A stretch of 64,000 nt of DNA from Echinometra lucunter (lineage: Eukaryota; Echinodermata; Echinoidea; Camarodonta; Echinometridae), in contig CM057156.1 in the NCBI GenBank assembly GCA_029962745.1, positions 30,326,195-30,390,194 of the forward strand, given 5' to 3'. The first letter of the stretch is position 1, and each line of letters starts with the position of its first letter. This document shows, piece after piece, positions 12,146 through 25,782 of the stretch. The notes below the pieces were generated by a model. The model saw only the letters and a list, made by a program, of their open reading frames with translations, was not told the origin of the DNA and ran no database searches. The position numbers and the translations under genes were made by a program.

Positions 12146-14917
12146 TGTTACACGAATGCTTTAATCCTCATAGTTCACGTTTCATTCAATCTCTTAGTCC
12201 TCTTCGGGGGAATTCATTATATTGGTCGAATTGTGCTAAATTTAGGTCACTCTTCCCATTCATGGACGTGATTACTGAGCATCAACGAAGATTTCATGAC
12301 AAGATATCAGAGGCCTTCTACTAATTGAACTTTCCGAGGGCTACAAGGTATTGCTTGATAACAAGGTATCTCAATTAAAAATTACTCTTGACTAAAGACC
12401 AATTCATAATATACGAAAATATATGCACGTATGAATTATTTTCAAACGATATTCGAGTTGGGAGGGGGCGGCAGTATAGAGTAGCGACACAGACGTCCTA
12501 TTTGGGGGGGGGGGAACAAAATGGCGTTCGAATCATGGGCTGTCGCTACCCTCTTGATGTAGGTATTCTGGGCGACAATAGGTTGATGCGCCTCTACGTC
12601 TCCATTCACTGTCATAGTCGTGGACCCACCTCTGAAAATGGACCATAACAGATGGTCATAACTTTATCCTTCCTCAATATTTCCAACATCCTTCACTATT
12701 AAAAAAAAAAAATCCTTTTTCCAATCTGTACTCTTTGACCTCTATGCAAATCAGTATTGCTCTTGAACTATTGAGTACCTTGACAGCTGTAAATTCAAGA
12801 GCATAAATCAGACAAGTGTGATAAGTCATTATGATTTACTACACCTTCTCACCATCTTGAAGTTTAATATTGGAGCAAACTCCTAATCCATGTGGGCGGT
12901 CAATACACACCATTTGTAACACGTGCGCTTACATTTGTTAAGATATGTCTTCACCACATGGCCTACTGCAGACCGGAAATTATAGATCTTACAGTGCAGT
13001 GCAAAGGACCCAGCTGCCGCACACATTGGCTAATTTGCATAAGTAGGGAGAGGACCACATTTTGATTAAAATTAAGTAGCAAGTGATAAATGAATTGTTA
13101 TCGATCAGCAATCAGTCCTTGATTAAGCGGTGAACATTGCAAGAAGATCAATTTATAAAAAAAACAACAAAAAAACTACTGAGTGTATTCTGTACTTTCT
13201 AATTTATCGTTTCGAATATACTGCATTTGTCTGGGTGTCGGGGGCATGCGCGCGTGTGTGGGCGTGCGTGTTTGTGCGTGAGTGTGTATGAGTTTAAAGA
13301 TTTCAAGTGTTACCTACGGATCCATCATTTTATTCGTCAGAATAGCAATACACAGAGAAAATAGATCATAAAGAAGGTCAGACTCCATAATTCGTCGTTT
13401 TGCATGAGCTGGCTAAAGATCAGACGACCGGTGGACATATCGAATTAAGTATCGATTGGCGCCATGCACTATCACATTACCTTCCAGACAGTCGATGGTG
13501 CTATGAAATCTTTTTCGAATAATTCGATATCCCCCACACGCACCAATTCAGGACCCACGCTAAATCCCCCGTCTTTTCCCCACGAGGAAATGTTTATTAG
13601 TCCCACTTACCGTGAATAATGTCAATTAAGTCATCATCGACGTTTTCTCGTCACTGTCTTTACCTGACACTGGCTCCCATGCAATCTTGAATCAAATACA
13701 ATATCCCGACTAATTTGGACACCGCCCTCACCCTACGGCTCAAGCTTTCACCAAGACGGATCATCTAATCCTGTCTTACCCGTTACCGTGAAGGATAAGC
13801 GTTAATCTGTCCATGATATTTGGCATAATCAGCCTTTTCTTGACCTATAGCGTGGCAGCACTTGTCAACAGACTGGACATTATGCAGTCTGGCAGTCCAG
13901 GAGTAGAATTTGCTAGTTGTAGAAATGTTTAACACAATGTGAAATAACAGACTGTTTTAAAAACAAAAACAAAGGATCGGATAACAGATTAATCACTCTC
14001 AGTCTCAAGGCTTTTTTCAGAAATGATAAATGTTTATACAACAAACATTTATTGAATGACGAATTTCACAGAAACAGTTAGTTCTGTCATTATTCGTCAT
14101 GTAATCAACGAGTAAAATAAAGAATTCTCCTTGATTAATATAAGGCGTTTTGTACTTTTTATGCTATGGATTCAAGATGACTGTCTTTTTTTTTTATAGA
14201 AAAGAGTGATATTACACAGGATGAAAATGACAATATGACTGTTTCCCCTTTAAATCATTAGTCCTTGAATGTGCTTAAATAGAATTCCGTATTTCATTTT
14301 CAAGAATCTCTTCCTAGTTTTTTTTTTCCAAACGTTTGAAATAATCGTAAGGTGCATCATGGTTGTTCTAACTCTAAAATTTGTGGGAAAAAATACAAAT
14401 TCAAAAAGACTAAACACCTCACTTTTATCTCCTTGTATCGTTATGACAGAAAGTGAAGAGCCGAAATATAAAACATACAAATAGGAGCGCCCTTCTTAGA
14501 AGCTAAGTGCAGGTGTGTAGCAGTGAAACACTTACAGTATTACCCCTTTGTGTTGCCGATAAATCAATTGTTCAAAGGGATACAGATAATCAAAGGACGC
14601 AGATATCGTTATTTGCTACCTCATAAACTTAATTTTACTCTTCACCCTAACTAACCGGCTTGAACTCACATTCCCTAATTGGATGATGAACATAATATCA
14701 GAAATTTAACACCGTAAGTTAACAGGAAATTGCTTTTCCAGTATACAATAAATTTCACTTACATAATGTACAAACACTACCTACTGGATGCTATCAAGTA
14801 GTTGATTCTATCAATCTTGAAGAGTGAATAATGATTCTTTAGTATTTATGTACTCCTTTTTTATGCTTTACACCTTTACGAGCATGTTTTCGTTGAAATT
14901 ATACTTTCCTGTTCAGT
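12146..14917. other. Intergenic; possible regulatory patch at 12890..13080
   Basis: No gene is recognised. The patch 12890..13080 is less AT-rich than its surroundings and holds clustered motif matches: E-box CACGTG (12920..12925), an ETS-like CCGGAAAT (about 12973), E-box CAGCTG (13011..13016) and the octamer ATTTGCAT (13033..13040). GT-rich simple sequence lies at about 13245..13290. The stretch 13440..13880 is also less AT-rich, without a coding frame. Confidence 0.3.
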
Positions 14918-16045
14918 TAGTTTGCAGATGATACTAGCATGTTTATGTCAAATGACAATCTCAATTCTTTAGTCGCTGGGTTCAACACTGAAATACAGAA
15001 AATGAATGAATGGTTAATTACAAATAAGTTGGTCTTGAATATCAAAAAGATTCATTGCATGCTTTTTACAAATAAAACCATTGAAACAAGTAACTTATTG
15101 ATATCTATTGACAAAGATAGGATAGATTTTGTTAATTCATTGAAGTTTCTCGGAATCTAAATTGACTCGAAATTGTTGTGGCATAAACACATAGATATGA
15201 TGTGTAACAAAATTTTAAAATGTACTGGTATATTGTATAAGTTGAATAATTTTCCTCAAAATATACTGCGCATGATGTATAATGCTATCATAACACCCCA
15301 TCTTCACTATTGTAATATTGTCTGGGCAAACTCAACTAATTACTCTATGCTACGACTATTTTGACTACAAAAAAGAGCTGTAAGCATCATCTATCATGCC
15401 CATTATCTTGCCAACACCTCTACTATTTTTGCTGAATTGCGTCTGTTAAAAGTATTTGATTTGAATAAATTCAATATCGTAATATTCATGTACTTATGTC
15501 ATAATGATCGTGTTCCAATGGCGACTGCTAAGCAATTTCAACTCAATAACCATTCCATTCTTATAGTACTCGAAGCTCTTCTGATTACCACTTGCCTTTA
15601 AATAGAACTAATGTAGGTCTGACAAGTGTATTTTATAGGGGATCCAAGATCTGGAATGAATTACACCCAGCTAAAGACAAGTCCATCTTTAAATTCACTT
15701 AAGCGTAATTATAAGTCATATTTAATGAAGCAGTATTAGGCTCTTTGTCTGGCATTATACCTTGTCTGTGTTGGGCTTGTCCTGGTTGTTTTACTTTTAT
15801 TGTATGTGTTGTTGCATTTTGAAAAATAACTTATTGTATGATATCCAGTCAATTTTGCCCATCTACATCTATTTCTATTATATGTTATTTATTTTGATAC
15901 TCAAGGTGGCAGCTGTTCATAAAGCTTTTGCTTTTCTTGCTGTCTCCTCTATCAGTGTCTATCTTATGCTTTTATACTTTGTCTATATGTATTTTTAAAC
16001 TATTGATGGAAATAAATGAATTGAATCGAATTGAATTGAATTGAT
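14918..16045 (+). mobile_element. 5'-truncated, decayed non-LTR retrotransposon (reverse transcriptase 3' part)
   Basis: The sequence starts abruptly at the FADDT active-site motif of a LINE-type reverse transcriptase (14921..14935). It continues with KLVLNIKK and SLKFLGI, a stop at 15158, then a frame (15173..15364) containing YNAIITPHLHYCNIVWAN, typical of the thumb region of CR1/Jockey-group enzymes. Further pieces in shifted frames read LQKRAVSIIYHAHYLANTS (about 15367) and GSKIWNELHP (about 15643). The 3' end is a GAATT-type short repeat tail at about 16010..16045. Everything upstream of FADD (endonuclease, fingers, palm) is missing, as expected for incomplete target-primed reverse transcription. 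Stops and frameshifts show it is dead. The clade is inferred from motifs only. Confidence 0.85.
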
Positions 16046-16496
16046 GTGAATTCGTTTCATCTGCGATCAAGAATGAGAAAAAAATGATTTGAACTAAAAT
16101 TGTGGGGTTTTTTTGCTATCCCTTTAATTGTAAAGAAAAACTTTTGGACCAATAGTCTTGCCGGCTTAAACCTCTCTACCTGACCAATTTCCTGTGTGTC
16201 GGCTGACCGGCGGTACTGCCCACTTAGGCGAATCGGTGTGGGTAATGTGTGTTTATGTTCTGCGGTAAGGGAGGTGGAAACTCACTCACTCCGAGTCATC
16301 AGGGACTGTCTGTCATCAAAGTCCTCAGCACCAAACAGCTACTGCACTGGAAAGGGATTCGATTGCTTGAAAGGTAGATAGGACGAGTTTAGGAGTGAGA
16401 AAAAGAGAGAAAAAATGTACACATAGATGAGAAGTAGAGAGAGAGAGGTTGGGGCAGAGGGGAGAGATAGAGGGACACAGAGAGACAGGCAAACAA
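16046..16496. other. Intergenic with purine-rich GAGA sequence
   Basis: No gene is recognised. A GAGA-rich purine stretch lies at about 16395..16490 and accounts for the cysteine/leucine/serine-rich frames on the minus strand. Confidence 0.4.
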
Positions 16497-16666
16497 ACTC
16501 TTAAAAAAGGTATACCAATAATGGGTACAAAGGGAACATGCATGATTGCTGGGTAAAATCATATCAAATACTGTGTAAACTTTACACAATGTTGCATTAG
16601 AATTTACCCATAAAACATGCATTTTACAGAATATGGGACATACTCAACTTTTTTTTTTAAAGTGCA
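16497..16666. mobile_element. Degenerate MITE, ACACTCTAA family
   Basis: Starts ACTCTTAAAAAAGGTATACC and ends CTCAACTTTTTTTTTAAAGT. Inside are GGGAACATGCATG and the phrase AAATACTGTGTAAA, both shared with the better copy at 47870..48108. It is shorter and more diverged than that copy. Its right end abuts the foldback element at 16675. Confidence 0.65.
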
Positions 16667-16674
16667 GACAATCA

Positions 16675-17687
16675 GTACACAGACGGCTCCAAGAGGGAAA
16701 TGGTGTTCACTTTTTTCAAACGACGGTTTCTTAAGTAAATTATCACACTTGAAACGATTTTTAATGAAAAAAGTGCCCAAAATGCCCAAATTCTATGTTT
16801 TAGGGGCCACTATTTCAGAACAATATTTGTGGCTAGACATGACCATTTGGTGTTTGGTGTAGAAAATACTTTGCCAACATCAGATGAAATACGATAGTGA
16901 TTAAGACCAATTATATACTGGAGGGGCCCGGTGTTGGTTCCAAAAGGGCCCAAAGGACCAGCTATTCACACAGTCAAGAAGACTGCTATAAATTATTATA
17001 TTTTAGTGTAATAGGAAAACACGAACTTTCAATTTCAATGAACCAATGCAATGATAAACTATAGTATTAACCTTTGATGGTCAAAATTATCCCTGTGCCC
17101 AAATTCTGATTGTAAGGGGCCAAAAGGTACTTTGATTAAGCAGTAATTAATTATAGATGAAAAAAAGTATTTATTTTCTATAGTTATTTCAAAGCGAGTT
17201 GTTGTACAGGCTTATCAGGCCCCTTACAGTCAGAATTTGGGCACTGCGACAAATTACTACTACACTTTATTATTGCACTGGATCAATGAAATGAATAGTT
17301 ACTGTTGTCCTGTTACACCAAGAGAATAATTAAAGCAATCTTCTTGACTGTAGTGAGTATCTGGTCCTTTTGGGCTCTTTTGGAAGAAATACTGGGATCC
17401 TGCAGTACACGGGTCTTAATCACTGCCGTATTTCATCTGACTATTAAAAGTGTATTTTCTACACCAAATAGTCACGTTTAGCCACAAATATTATTCTGAA
17501 TGTATATATATATATATATACATATACATTGAGAATAATATTTGTGGCTAGATATATATATATAACCACAGTGGGCTCCTAAAAACCAAAGTTTGTAAAT
17601 TTTTGGCACTTTTAATTAAAAATGAGTCGGTGCCATCGTGTTAAAAAAAGAGTGAACCCCATTTCCCTGTTGGAGCCGTCTGTGTAC
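16675..17687. mobile_element. Foldback element with about 500-bp inverted arms
   Basis: The ends are inverted copies: GTACACAGACGGCTCCAA at 16675 and its near-perfect complement finishing at 17687. Matching continues inwards over nearly the whole element. The left arm has AATATTTGTGGCTAGACATG and AGTCAAGAAGACTGCT; the right arm has their complements near 17540 and 17350. CCAAATTCTGATTGTAAGGGG (left arm, ending near 17120) pairs with CCCCTTACAGTCAGAATTTGG (right arm, from about 17220). The arms are diverged and the right arm carries a TA-microsatellite insertion at about 17503..17560. No transposase frame is present, so it is non-autonomous. Confidence 0.8.
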
Positions 17688-20330
17688 CCAACTAAATGAC
17701 AGACAAAGAAACCCGAAGAAATGTATGTGCGCGTGTGGTTGTGTGTGTGTGTGTGTGAGAGAGAGAGAAAGAGAGAGAGGGGGAGAAGGAGAGAGAGAGA
17801 GAAATAAACATAAATGTGTCATGATATTTTGAATAAGATATACATGCGTCTACTTATAGTTGCTGGTCTATTCTTTTTTCTTCAAATGAGAAATTTCGGG
17901 AGACTTTGCGGTGTTTAGTGTTGAAACTCATGTAATAGAATGATGTGGTAGTATAGGCCTGAGACACGAAACTTTAGGCTTTTAAGAGAGGAACCTACAT
18001 GTATATATCTATATATATCCATACGGCTGCAATGAATTTGATTAAAATAAGAGATATGGAAAACTCTAATTAATGGTAGCAGACTTGGCAGTGGTGTTGA
18101 CCCACTTTTAACGAACTGCACAGGCCCTTTACGATGAAGCAGTTTAGCGCGTAGACACATACGAATAAATTTACTCTCTCACATTACCATCTCTTCGGTT
18201 TTTATTATAGTATAATCTGTTGTCTAAGAGGAAAAAGTACTTTTGCTGCAATATTAATTGAAAATTACATTCCTTAAAGATTCACGCTCTCTTATTACTT
18301 TCATGGTAACAAAGTCGGGCCAAGACTCCTTTCTACCGAGTAATAATTCTGATCGTAGAGGGAGATCTTGCTAAAGAAAGATGTCCATCTGGTCAGCCCT
18401 CAAGTTTAATCTTCCACAAATTGGTTCACTAACAAAGAAATCTACTTCAAAAAGAAAAGTTTAAGAGGTAACCTTTTGACATTGGCGATTACTTTTAAAC
18501 ACTGTACAACAAAAGACATAGACTGAATCGAAGTGTGCTCTCATTTTAGTCCTGATGACAACTTTTTGCTTGCATCCTACAATCTATCCTCATATCTCTC
18601 CTCTCCCCCATCATTCTTATCAATATATGATAATAATAGTTAGCACTAAAAAGAGAAAACGTTGGTTGAAATTGACATGTATGTACCTAAAAGGAAAATA
18701 GAAATAGAAATGTTTAACATAATGTGTTCAATTGAATGGGCCCCTAACTCAATCCGAACTAATTCTTCAAGCGATTATTGCCTAAATTGTTTTTCACGAC
18801 TGTTGGTAAACAAATTACTCAAAACTGTGCTATTTACCCTTGCTGTAGATTTGCAATTAATCCTAATTTCAAATGATCATTGCCGTCGAGAAGTCGTGTC
18901 CTTAACTGTTCGAATCAGGTCAAGAGTTTATTCGTTCTTCTGAGTTAACGCCAAGCAACACGGGGGTATTATATGGTGCCAACTTTGAAAAGGGTGGGGT
19001 ATGCAGAGGTGGGATCACCGAAAGGGCATGTCTCATTTAATGTCATAAATATCTTAATTGCCTGTTTGCTTTTAATCAATGACGTAGTAATTCCTACGAT
19101 CAAATAATTTCTATTTAACGTTCGTCTCGTCTTTAATTTCATCTTTTCGCCCGGTAAAATTTTCATGAGCAGATGAAATGTATACGTTAAAGTTTCAAAG
19201 TTCAAGTTAGATTGTAATATGTGAATAGAAGGCCCTCATTAGATAACATCCCAGACGTTGCATAGAACACAATGATAAAAAAAATCACAAGAAGGTACCT
19301 AATGAGGTATCATGATGGGAATTCCAAATATAAGTTGAAGTTTCCAGAGTAATAAAACATCGGAATATGACGGAGGTGAATTTTCATGCATCATTCCATT
19401 GATTGATCATTTTCCAGTTTCACAGAAAATTTGGACAAGGACCTTAACTGTTTAAGAAGACAGTTTAAGGGATTAACCACAATGAAAGTTGCCTTCTATA
19501 TCAGGAGAGAATTGCACTTGCTTCAGAACAATAAGGTTACTTAGTAGTTTCAATACAAATACACAGTACATAGAATTCAGGTTTTAAAACATGCATCCTT
19601 TCTTGAAACTGTTCCAAAGGAAAAAATGTTTCTCATCGACATACGTGGAAACAAGACCTCGTGTTCCTTGTACATGACTCGGGGTCAAATGGGTACACCA
19701 AGACACCCCAACCCTCCCTTGTGTTCTACCTCCGTGAATCTACACGCAAATGATTTTCGGAGATTGGAAATTGATAGACGTCATTAAAGAAGGGCAAAAA
19801 ACAAGTTTTCGGGATGCATCCAGAATCTAGCCTTGATGCCGATCGTTCATTTGCCGGCGAATCAGACACGAATTTCCTCCTGACATACATCTCGTAATCT
19901 AATAAACAGTTGGCATCTAACGAAGATAGTCAGGAGGTATGGGGCGCATCCAGAGAGCGGGACGTGGGTGAGTGGGTGTGGCTGCTAATGGGTGGTGAAC
20001 ATTACCCCCTTAAAACTACAATGGCTCTTTAAAATGTCAGTGCTCAACTCCTTCAAGCTTTTCTTTATCGAAAACATAAAAGTGCACTGTGCAACATGTA
20101 GTCTTGTCCTTGTACTCAAGCTTTTTGTATGTTGTTATTGTGTATGGTTTTTTTTTTTTTTCTAGTTTTCAATAACTGCTATTTTTCGGTTTAGAGTTCA
20201 GCATGAATAAAGATGATTCTGTGGGATCCAGTATGAAATACGATGCAATAGATCATAGTACCCTGATCATACAACAGGCCCTCTGCAGTCTAAGTGGGAC
20301 CACCCTTTTTTAAAATAAAAACATAAATAA
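17688..20330. other. Intergenic with GT/GA microsatellite
   Basis: A GTGTGT then GAGAGA tract lies at about 17735..17805. The remainder is ordinary AT-rich sequence with only short frames and no recognisable domains. Confidence 0.4.
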
Positions 20331-23300
20331 ATAGATGAATAAATAAATAAACAAATAAATAAATAAACAAATAAATAAAACATATATATTTATATATCAT
20401 GCAAGTTTCGAAGTTACTGCATAATAGATTAGTGCAAAATAACTCTGTAAGACACCAAAACCACTACATTCACCCCCTCTCATGCCGAATGTGAAGAATA
20501 TCTTATACAGTCAAAGAAGGGACTAGGATTATAACCTTGATCAGGTCTAGGAATAAGACGATCTTCCTCTGTTCTATCTCACTTCACCTTCACCTACATC
20601 TGATTCCCCTAGTACCTCTTCCTTTAGAGTTGTCATATGATAGGAATTCCTTCATTTCACCTGTCAGAAGATTTCACCCATCATGTTTATGGGCCAAGAA
20701 AATGCTCTTTTTAGCCGAACCATCGTTTTTGCTGCACAGAATTCGAGCAGGGAATGTATTCATTTCATTTTTATTGTTTTTATTGATCTTTGTTTGTGTT
20801 TATGCTTGTGTGTGGGTGTGTGGTGTTTTTGTTCTTTTATGTGTGTTTGTTTGTTTGTTTGTTCGTTTGTTTGTCAGTTTGTTTTTGATGGATTCCTGGG
20901 TCACAATGGCCCGACTAACATAGAACGTTTCAGCTTAAAATTTTTATATACTACTTTTCATACTTCCCACTCATCGATCATGTCGATAGCATGCAACAGG
21001 GACCATGTGACATGCCATGACAAAATTCTTCCTTTCTTTGCTTGCTGGTTGTGAGTACTTAGCACTCACTGGTATAAACATGGAACTAATCAGCATTGTA
21101 GTTCTTTCAGTATGAATTCTTCACACTTTCTATATAATGTGTAAGAACCTTATGGGAAGTACACTTATATCCCTCAGTAAAATAGTCTCAGTACAGCCGG
21201 CCCCGAGTCGATGATTTAAAAGAAGAGGGCATGAACATGCCACCGTGATTATTGGTGAAAATAGCTTATGAAAATGACTGCAATATGTTTGAAATATGAA
21301 TGACATATTAAAAGCAAGCGGCAAATTTTTATCATAAAAGTTTTACAATATTACCCTGCTCTCCCCCACCTGATCTGTTTCTCCAGCATCAAAACCATGT
21401 CCATCTTTTTAAAGTGACATTTATGAGACTTTGGAAACTCTCCGTGATCATTAATATCTGAATTCAAGAAAAAAAGGAAACTTTTACTTTTTTCAGATTG
21501 CGTGTACAGCTGATGTAAAAGTTTAGTTATATCCAAGGCTATTGAAATGGAAATGAGTCCGTTGGAGGGGTTTATGACAAGAAGTAATATTTACCAAAGT
21601 TCATTTTCATGAAAACAAAGTAATAAAAACTTGCTGAGAAACCTCACCTGGTTTGATTTTGAAAGTGATGGAAAATGAAACCCCGAAATCGGCATTTCAA
21701 GATATTTGATTAGATAAAACTTGGATTTATGATACATGGTAAATCCTCGTTTTGCTCTCTTTTTTAGGCTTATTTATAAATGTAGAGAAATGATATGAAC
21801 AAAGACATTCATAAATAAACAGGGACTACTCTCATGTCTCTAAATATTAGTTCAGGTTTAGGAAGATACAATCTCCAGATGGAAAGTTACCTGGGAATCT
21901 GATAAAGAAACTTTTCTTCCTCATTTTAAGTTTTTTTGCTATTTGTTTTAATTGTCTGTTCATTGGTTGGTTTGTTTTGTTTGTTTGTTGTCATTTTATG
22001 TACAATGCAAAGTGAACAAAAGTCTTACCAAACATTACTGTAATCTTTAAATAAGCCAAAATACTCACCTATCGTTTCTCATTAAAATAAACTTTGCACA
22101 AATCACCTTACTTTTATTTCCAGAAAGATGATCTTCCTATACGTATGACAGTATAGGCCATCAAACTTTGTAACAAAGACAGGATATTTCAAAGAAGGTC
22201 GCGGGGTATTTATAGCAGCATAGTATCAAGGGTAGTAGTGTCTTGATTAAAATCAGGAGGATACTTGTTTGTGTTCCTTTGTCTTATTTTGGGAAACCCG
22301 ACCTGTCAGCACCCGTTATCTATGTAGTGTCATCCAAACACCAACAGGTCTTGTCCATATTCCATATACACCAACAACAACTGGAGGACATTCCCATTGT
22401 CCAGAATGTACAAATCTGTAAGTACACATCGTTTGCGTGTCGTAGTCAATCCACGAATCGGTGCTTGCTGTCGGTTACCGTTCAGGTGTTCAGTCTTCAC
22501 TGCGCACAACTTTTCAAACTGTGTGAACGTCTGTTCAGTCTAGTTGTAGCAATCTATTGTTGGAAAGCCTTTGGGAGGAGGTGAGAGGCATCTATTTTTA
22601 GGATCGGCTCATGTTCTGCGGCGGGAAGAGATGATAATGTGTGAATCCCTCTTTATCCCGAATTACTTAAAATGCTGATGTTTTTAACTGTTGATTCTGA
22701 AGTAAATGACCCCTACCTCTGTGCTTTGCCCACCAACAGCCGCACAGTTGGCTAATTACAATATCATCACACCTACAATCAAGATTGCAACCACAGTTAG
22801 AGCCGTATGACCAATAATGATGGCCGACTTAGTTTTATAAAACAATACATAAAACAATACACAGTCTGTACCTTTTGTATGTTAAAGTCATTGAAATATC
22901 GTTAATTCACCCTAAGTCGACTAATCAAATCCGATTGTTTTCTAAAGATTGGGTTTCGACTAAAAGAAATGAGACATAACCAGATGTTGCGAGTGAACAA
23001 GTTTGTCTAAGAACATTTTACGACGTCAGTCCTGTTATAAAACTTCTTCAAGAGATCTGATTACAATTTAATATCCAGTTATATGTTATAGGCTTTTGCA
23101 TCGAAACATAAAGACATTTGATTTCTATTTAAAAAAATTGTTTTTCCGATTCACTTTTTTTAAAAAAGATAGTCAAGGATAAATGTTATTCACAAAGAGG
23201 AAGCTTTTTGTGCAGTTCATTGATATAATGTGCATTATATCATGTATATGGAAGTCAATTGATTTAGTAGTATATATAAATGGTTATTTTACAAAAAATA

Positions 23301-23450
23301 ATGTAAGCGCTGAAAGAGAACTTTGGGCCAAATGCAACTAAAATTGAAATGATAAAAATTCGCATGATTGGAAAATAAACCGTACATCGAAGTAAGTGCA
23401 TCGATTTTCCCTAGACATGCTAGAAAATGATATATTTTTATTGATATCCC
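20331..23450. other. Intergenic with AAAT and GTTT repeats
   Basis: An (AAAT)n tract is at about 20310..20380 and GTGT/GTTT-rich sequence at about 20795..20890; the latter produces hydrophobic, valine/cysteine-rich frames that I do not consider genes. The stretch 22240..22830 is less AT-rich, with a 113-codon frame (22243..22584) that has no recognisable domain. Confidence 0.35.
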
Positions 23451-23464
23451 CCACTCTCTCTCTA

Positions 23465-23530
<66 letters not shown>
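23451..23530. repeat. (TC)n microsatellite
   Basis: Nearly uninterrupted TC dinucleotides over about 60 bp, giving Arg-Glu repeats when translated on the minus strand. Confidence 0.97.
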
Positions 23531-23532
<2 letters not shown>

Positions 23533-24807
23533 GTTTTCCTTCTTCCTACAGGCGAAGTGACTGGACTGATATACATCAAGAGTACTCGGGTAATTAAAGG
23601 TTTTCATTTTCCATCCTTGAACTCGGGTCGTGCCACAGCACCTGAAAACATCAACATCACCTCCATGTTCTTAATCATTCCTCTGGAGACTGCAGTGAAC
23701 CCAAGCTAAGTCAATCAGTGACTGTCCCTACAGAATCCATGTATTACTAGCACAGTTGAGCAGCGGAAATTGGGAACCGGCATCAATTAATCGTTCTGAG
23801 AGCTAAACGTCATTACTCAGCCAATTATTCGCTGAGTTATGGAAATCATACCCCGCTTTGACTGTTTGGTTTCTTTAGGCTTAGTCTTGTTGACGAAGCT
23901 CAGAATTCATGAAGACGATAAGGATAATACTTCACAACTGCTTTTAATCAGTTTTCATATTCCTTTTTTTTTACCATTGAGCTTTGAACGTTCTCTCTTT
24001 TTCTTTTAGGGGAGGGGTAATCGTTTTTGACTGGAGATATGAAGTAATTATAAACAACCATCCCAAAATGGTGAGGTTTACGATTCCTTTGTACTGGGAT
24101 GCATAGCCAACACCACCATGCTCATTACAGGAACCACGGGACGAATTAGAAAATAAAGATGCCCAATCGAATGAAGTGATTTGTAAACACCGACGATGGG
24201 GTCCACTGGTGTCATCAAGTTTGTTTAAGTTCCTATAGCTCATCTCTTGGCTCGCTCTGTTTGGGTTATAATTCATATACCGTATAGGTTAAGGATTCTC
24301 ATTGGTGTGATAGGACCAAACGACCGCTGGGCTAAAACCGTCCCTTAGACATTTCTTAGTGGGTGGAGAATGGGTTCTGCACCTTCAATGTGATTTAAAC
24401 AAAGTTCACACCCAGAGCTGTCGCTAGAGAAGAGCAGGCCTTCAGAGTGTAGACTATACACGCTTGTAAGCAGATGTTGAGAATAAAGATGACAGACAGA
24501 CGACATCTTGAGACGATACCACACCCAGTAGAGAGCATAAGATGTCGGTAATCGTTGTAAGCATGCTAAGTAATGGGGATTTCATACTATTTGAAGTAAA
24601 TGTGACAGTCTCAAATTTAGATTCTGTTTTTCTTTGGGGGGGGGGGTTGTTTTGGGTTTTCTTTTTGTCATTATGGTCATGATGGTGTTTTGGAGTGGAA
24701 GGTATATGCATAATATGGTATCAACTTTTGCGAGTTTCAGTGGTCACTCACCCTCTGTTATCTGCTTTTTCTTTCTCCTCCTCCTTCAAATCCCCCGTTT
24801 TTTTTTT
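23531..24807. other. Intergenic sequence, no recognised feature
   Basis: Mixed-composition DNA with a run of 11 G at 24636..24646. A 101-codon minus-strand frame at 23971..24276 has no recognisable domain and is not called as a gene. Confidence 0.35.
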
Positions 24808-24839
24808 CTCTCTCTCTCTCTCTCTCTCTGTCAGTCTGC

Positions 24840-24892
<53 letters not shown>

Positions 24893-24912
24893 AATCTATC
24901 TCTCTCTTTCTT
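24808..24912. repeat. Compound (TC)n-(TATC)n microsatellite
   Basis: TC dinucleotides at about 24810..24830 are followed by TATC tetranucleotides at 24841..24892. Confidence 0.97.
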
Positions 24913-25782
24913 TCTCCTTCATTATCTAAGCGGCAGTCTCTTGCTTAACCCCTCCTTTATTTTGAGTGATAAGTCTGTTCATTGTCTGAGTTATTCTCTA
25001 TAGCTGTCTAACCTCCACTAGATATCTCCCTAGCCCTCGCTGTCTCATAGTCATACGGAGGCCTAAACTAGCTATCAGCACCTCTCTAATGAAATTAAAA
25101 CAGCTTATTCATGAAAAAGATGATTTCATTGTAATCGAACTAGATCGAAGAACATACAATGAAGGAAAATAAAACGAAAGAAAACCTATCCCTCCAGTTT
25201 AGCGCGTAAAAGAATATTTTCACTCATATTTTGAATCTTTAATGGCCGTAATTACTTTTCCTTATACATGTATTATGTGAAATAAGATAATCATAATTCT
25301 ATAAATGCTATATGCACTTCAAAAAGAACTGCACTGAATATCTTAGCTCTGGAAGTGAAATCAAAATGTTCAAATCACTTTCCGCGCTGCTATATTATGA
25401 CTCGCAAATCTAATTTTGGTTAGTTATAATACATATGAGCATTGGGGATTTAAGTTTTAATTCACTTCTGTGACCTCCATAATTAATTACATGTAAGTAG
25501 TTTGGTTTTATGAACAGTACATACTACAGGATACATGCACTTTCCGTTTGTCATTTCGTGACGAGGCTGTAAGAGGGATTGCAGTCACTTTTGGTGCCAC
25601 GTGAGGGCGGTATTCTTGAATAAGCAAGCGACGATTTGCCGATATTCCCATCTTTCTTTCTGACATGTTCTTTTCGTGAAGCTTAAGTATTTTTCATTAA
25701 TTTATTATGAATAAATTCCTTTCCTTTCTTCTAATTTTCTTTCTTTTTGTTTTTGGTCCTCTCTTTGTATGTTGCAAATCAA
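24913..25782. other. Intergenic AT-rich DNA
   Basis: No gene is recognised. A short stretch at 25560..25640 is less AT-rich and contains a CACGTG E-box. Confidence 0.4.

Noticed and set aside
15762..15998. Hydrophobic 78-codon + frame
   Set aside because: It falls in the 3' untranslated part of the decayed LINE and is T-rich by composition.
22243..22584. 113-codon + frame
   Set aside because: No domain, signal peptide or membrane pattern, and no splice or promoter evidence.
23289..23607. Minus-strand Arg-Glu repeat frames
   Set aside because: They translate a (TC)n microsatellite.
24634..25003. + strand frames with YLSI repeats
   Set aside because: They translate TC and TATC microsatellites.
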